Below are positions 58,108 to 58,950 of a stretch of DNA of 58,950 nt, in pieces (position 1 is the first letter of the stretch; each line of letters begins with the position of its first letter). Source of the stretch: DATBDE01 sp036270095. GTDB taxonomy: Bacteria; Actinomycetota; Thermoleophilia; Solirubrobacterales; Solirubrobacteraceae. The position numbers were made by a program, and so were the translations under genes. The stretch is from positions 1 to 58,950 of the forward strand of contig DATBDE010000148.1 of NCBI GenBank assembly GCA_036270095.1, read 5' to 3'. Below the pieces are notes generated by a model. That model worked only from the letters and a program-made list of their open reading frames with translations. It had not been told where the DNA came from and did not search any database.

Positions 58108-58343
58108 GGCGGCGCGGGCGCCTGGGCAGCGTCGGCGCGGCCGTCGGCGACCTCGCCTCCGCCGTGCGCAGGGCGCGCGCTGGGCGCGCGATCTACGTCC
58201 GCACCTACGACACCGCCGGGCGGGGCCACACCCTCGATCCGGCCTCCGACGAGGCAAAAGCCGCTCTGGAAGCGGCAAATCGCCTCCTCGAGGGGCTCGC
58301 GGAAACACGCAAAATGCACGAAAACGGCGCCGAACGGCCCTGA
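58104..58343 (+). CDS. Hypothetical small basic protein
   Basis: 79 residues, basic N-terminus (RRRGRLGSVGAAVGDLASAVRRARAGR), then YVRTYDTAGRGHTLDPASDEAKAALEAANRLLEGL. No membrane segment. Family unknown; likely partner of the Roadblock-like protein because the genes overlap. Confidence 0.55.
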   Translation: MRRRGRLGSVGAAVGDLASAVRRARAGRAIYVRTYDTAGRGHTLDPASDEAKAALEAANRLLEGLAETRKMHENGAERP

Positions 58344-58361
58344 GCCGTCCGCGAGCGTTGT

Positions 58362-58390
58362 TAGGTTCGCCCCACCCCCACCCAAGGAGG
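58362..58390 (+). promoter_or_regulatory. Promoter -10 (TAGGTT) and strong Shine-Dalgarno of the HU gene
   Basis: TAGGTT at 58362-58367, then AAGGAGG at 58384-58390. The spacing of 9 bases selects GTG 58400; ATG 58391 would abut the ribosome site with no gap. Confidence 0.6.
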
Positions 58391-58399
58391 ATGAAGCAC

Positions 58400-58678
58400 G
58401 TGACGAAGTCCGAATTCGTGGACCAGGTGGCGGACCGCGCCAGCTTGGGCAAGAAGGAGGCGTCCGACGCCGTCGACGCCGTGCTTGACACCATCGAGGA
58501 CACCCTGCAGCGAGGGGGCGAGGTCACGTTCTCCGGGTTCGGCAAGTTCAGCGTGGCCGAGCGTGGTGCACGTGAGGGCCGCAACCCGCAGACCGGCGAG
58601 CGTATGCAGATCGCCGCCACCCGGGTCCCGCGCTTCCAGGCCGGCTCCGGCCTCAAGAAGGCCGTCAAGCCCAATTAG
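58400..58678 (+). CDS. hup: HU-family nucleoid DNA-binding protein
   Basis: 92 residues. KSEFVDQVADRASLGKKEASDAVDAVLDTIEDTLQRGGEVTFSGFGKFSVAERGAREGRNPQTGE is the complete HU fold, with the DNA-binding arm RGAREGRNPQTGERMQIAA and C-terminal VPRFQAGSGLKKAV. Bends and compacts DNA as a dimer. No long Lys/Ala tail as in mycobacterial HupB. pyrF follows in the same frame after the TAG stop. Confidence 0.95.
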   Translation: MTKSEFVDQVADRASLGKKEASDAVDAVLDTIEDTLQRGGEVTFSGFGKFSVAERGAREGRNPQTGERMQIAATRVPRFQAGSGLKKAVKPN

Positions 58679-58687
58679 GCGGACGAG

Positions 58688-58950
58688 CTGAGCCTGCCGG
58701 GGCGCTTCGCTGATCGTCTCGCTGCGGCGGTCGCGGAGCGCTCCTCGCAGATCGTCCTCGGGCTCGATCCAGATCCCGCTCGGGTCTGGCCCGAGGTCGA
58801 CCGTGCCCACGCGGATCCCGCGGCCCGCATCGAAGCCCAGTGCCGCGCCCTGATCGAGGCCGCGGCACCGGCGTGCGTCGCCGCCAAGCTGCAGCTCGCC
58901 TGCTTCGAGCGCGCCGGCGCCGACGGCTACCGGGCCGCCCGCGCCACGGT
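58688..58950 (+). CDS. pyrF: Orotidine 5'-phosphate decarboxylase, 3' end off the window
   Basis: The first 87 residues are visible: FADRLAAAVAERSSQIVLGLDPDPARVWPEV (substrate Asp), then CRALIEAAAPACVAAKLQLACFERAGADGY (catalytic Lys region), as in the type 2 (long) PyrF of actinobacteria. It makes UMP from OMP. No ATG, GTG or TTG occurs in this frame between the HU stop and the conserved part. CTG 58688 (SLPGRFADRL) or CTG 58694 is the likely start. Confidence 0.85.
   Translation, partial: MSLPGRFADRLAAAVAERSSQIVLGLDPDPARVWPEVDRAHADPAARIEAQCRALIEAAAPACVAAKLQLACFERAGADGYRAARAT

Noticed and set aside
1..58950. tRNA, rRNA, CRISPR-Cas, restriction or toxin-antitoxin genes
   Set aside because: None could be recognised by eye on either strand; apart from the serine recombinase there are no transposase or phage structural genes.

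Overview
The window is 58,950 bases of very GC-rich, gene-dense DNA with GTG and TTG starts, 4-base gene overlaps and weak or absent Shine-Dalgarno sequences. The CysO/CysM/Mec+ cysteine pathway, WS/DGAT acyltransferase, F420-type (LLM) oxidoreductase, Sco, FxsA, RNase PH and HU genes all point to a high-GC actinomycetota-type bacterium. The style most resembles Thermoleophilia/Solirubrobacterales, but that placement is inference because the window has no rRNA or tRNA. No stretch longer than about 300 bases lacks a gene or gene remnant.

Layout. 1-2504: the end of an integrated element, with a large serine recombinase running off the left edge. It is fused to a broken sigma-factor gene and followed by a twice-frameshifted thioredoxin-reductase-like gene. 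2516-9688: PLP decarboxylase, small membrane proteins, UbiB/AarF-like protein, HAD hydrolase, FxsA, DUF59 protein, CsbD. 9711-15906: amidase, wax-ester/diacylglycerol acyltransferase, MFS exporter and a secreted FG-GAP protein. 16053-18793: kinase, DUF6285 and acyl-CoA dehydrogenase, an LvaABC/ACAD10-11-like 4-hydroxyacyl-CoA module. 18834-26294: M28 peptidase, CPBP protease, ispH, acyl-CoA ligase, metallophosphatase, thioredoxin-like protein, acetyltransferase. 26377-30334: secreted protein, then cupredoxin-like protein, polytopic membrane protein and a tiny membrane protein. 30369-34170: ArsR-SRPBCC pair, sufS, Sco, LLM oxidoreductase.

34258-40086 is the sulfur centre of the window: rhodanese-adenylyltransferase, CysO-like carrier, CysM and a JAMM (Mec+) protease. 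Two Tat-exported ferritin-like proteins and tatA are interleaved with it. Together these would make cysteine from O-phosphoserine through a protein thiocarboxylate. The carrier ends GGR rather than GG. 40105-45601: SDR, ornithine-cyclodeaminase-like protein, fused ArsR-SRPBCC regulator, a junction of two 5'-truncated genes near 43.9 kb, DUF1152 and DUF1802. 45743-50074: hyuA-hyuB-dehydrogenase operon. 50156-55337: cysteine/histidine-rich protein, nadB, histone-deacetylase-like hydrolase, two zinc-ribbon proteins, a pilin-like peptide. 55410-58950: murI, rph, rdgB, a small antisense membrane ORF, two small proteins, HU, and pyrF running off the right edge.

Regulation. At least 21 genes carry a TAnnnT element 6-12 bases (mostly 6-10) upstream of the start codon with no Shine-Dalgarno, the layout expected of leaderless mRNAs. 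HU and a secreted protein instead have a short leader with a strong AGGAGG. Two palindromic operators sit against such promoters, at 34189-34206 and 42695-42710. All calls come from reading the sequence; no database search was possible.
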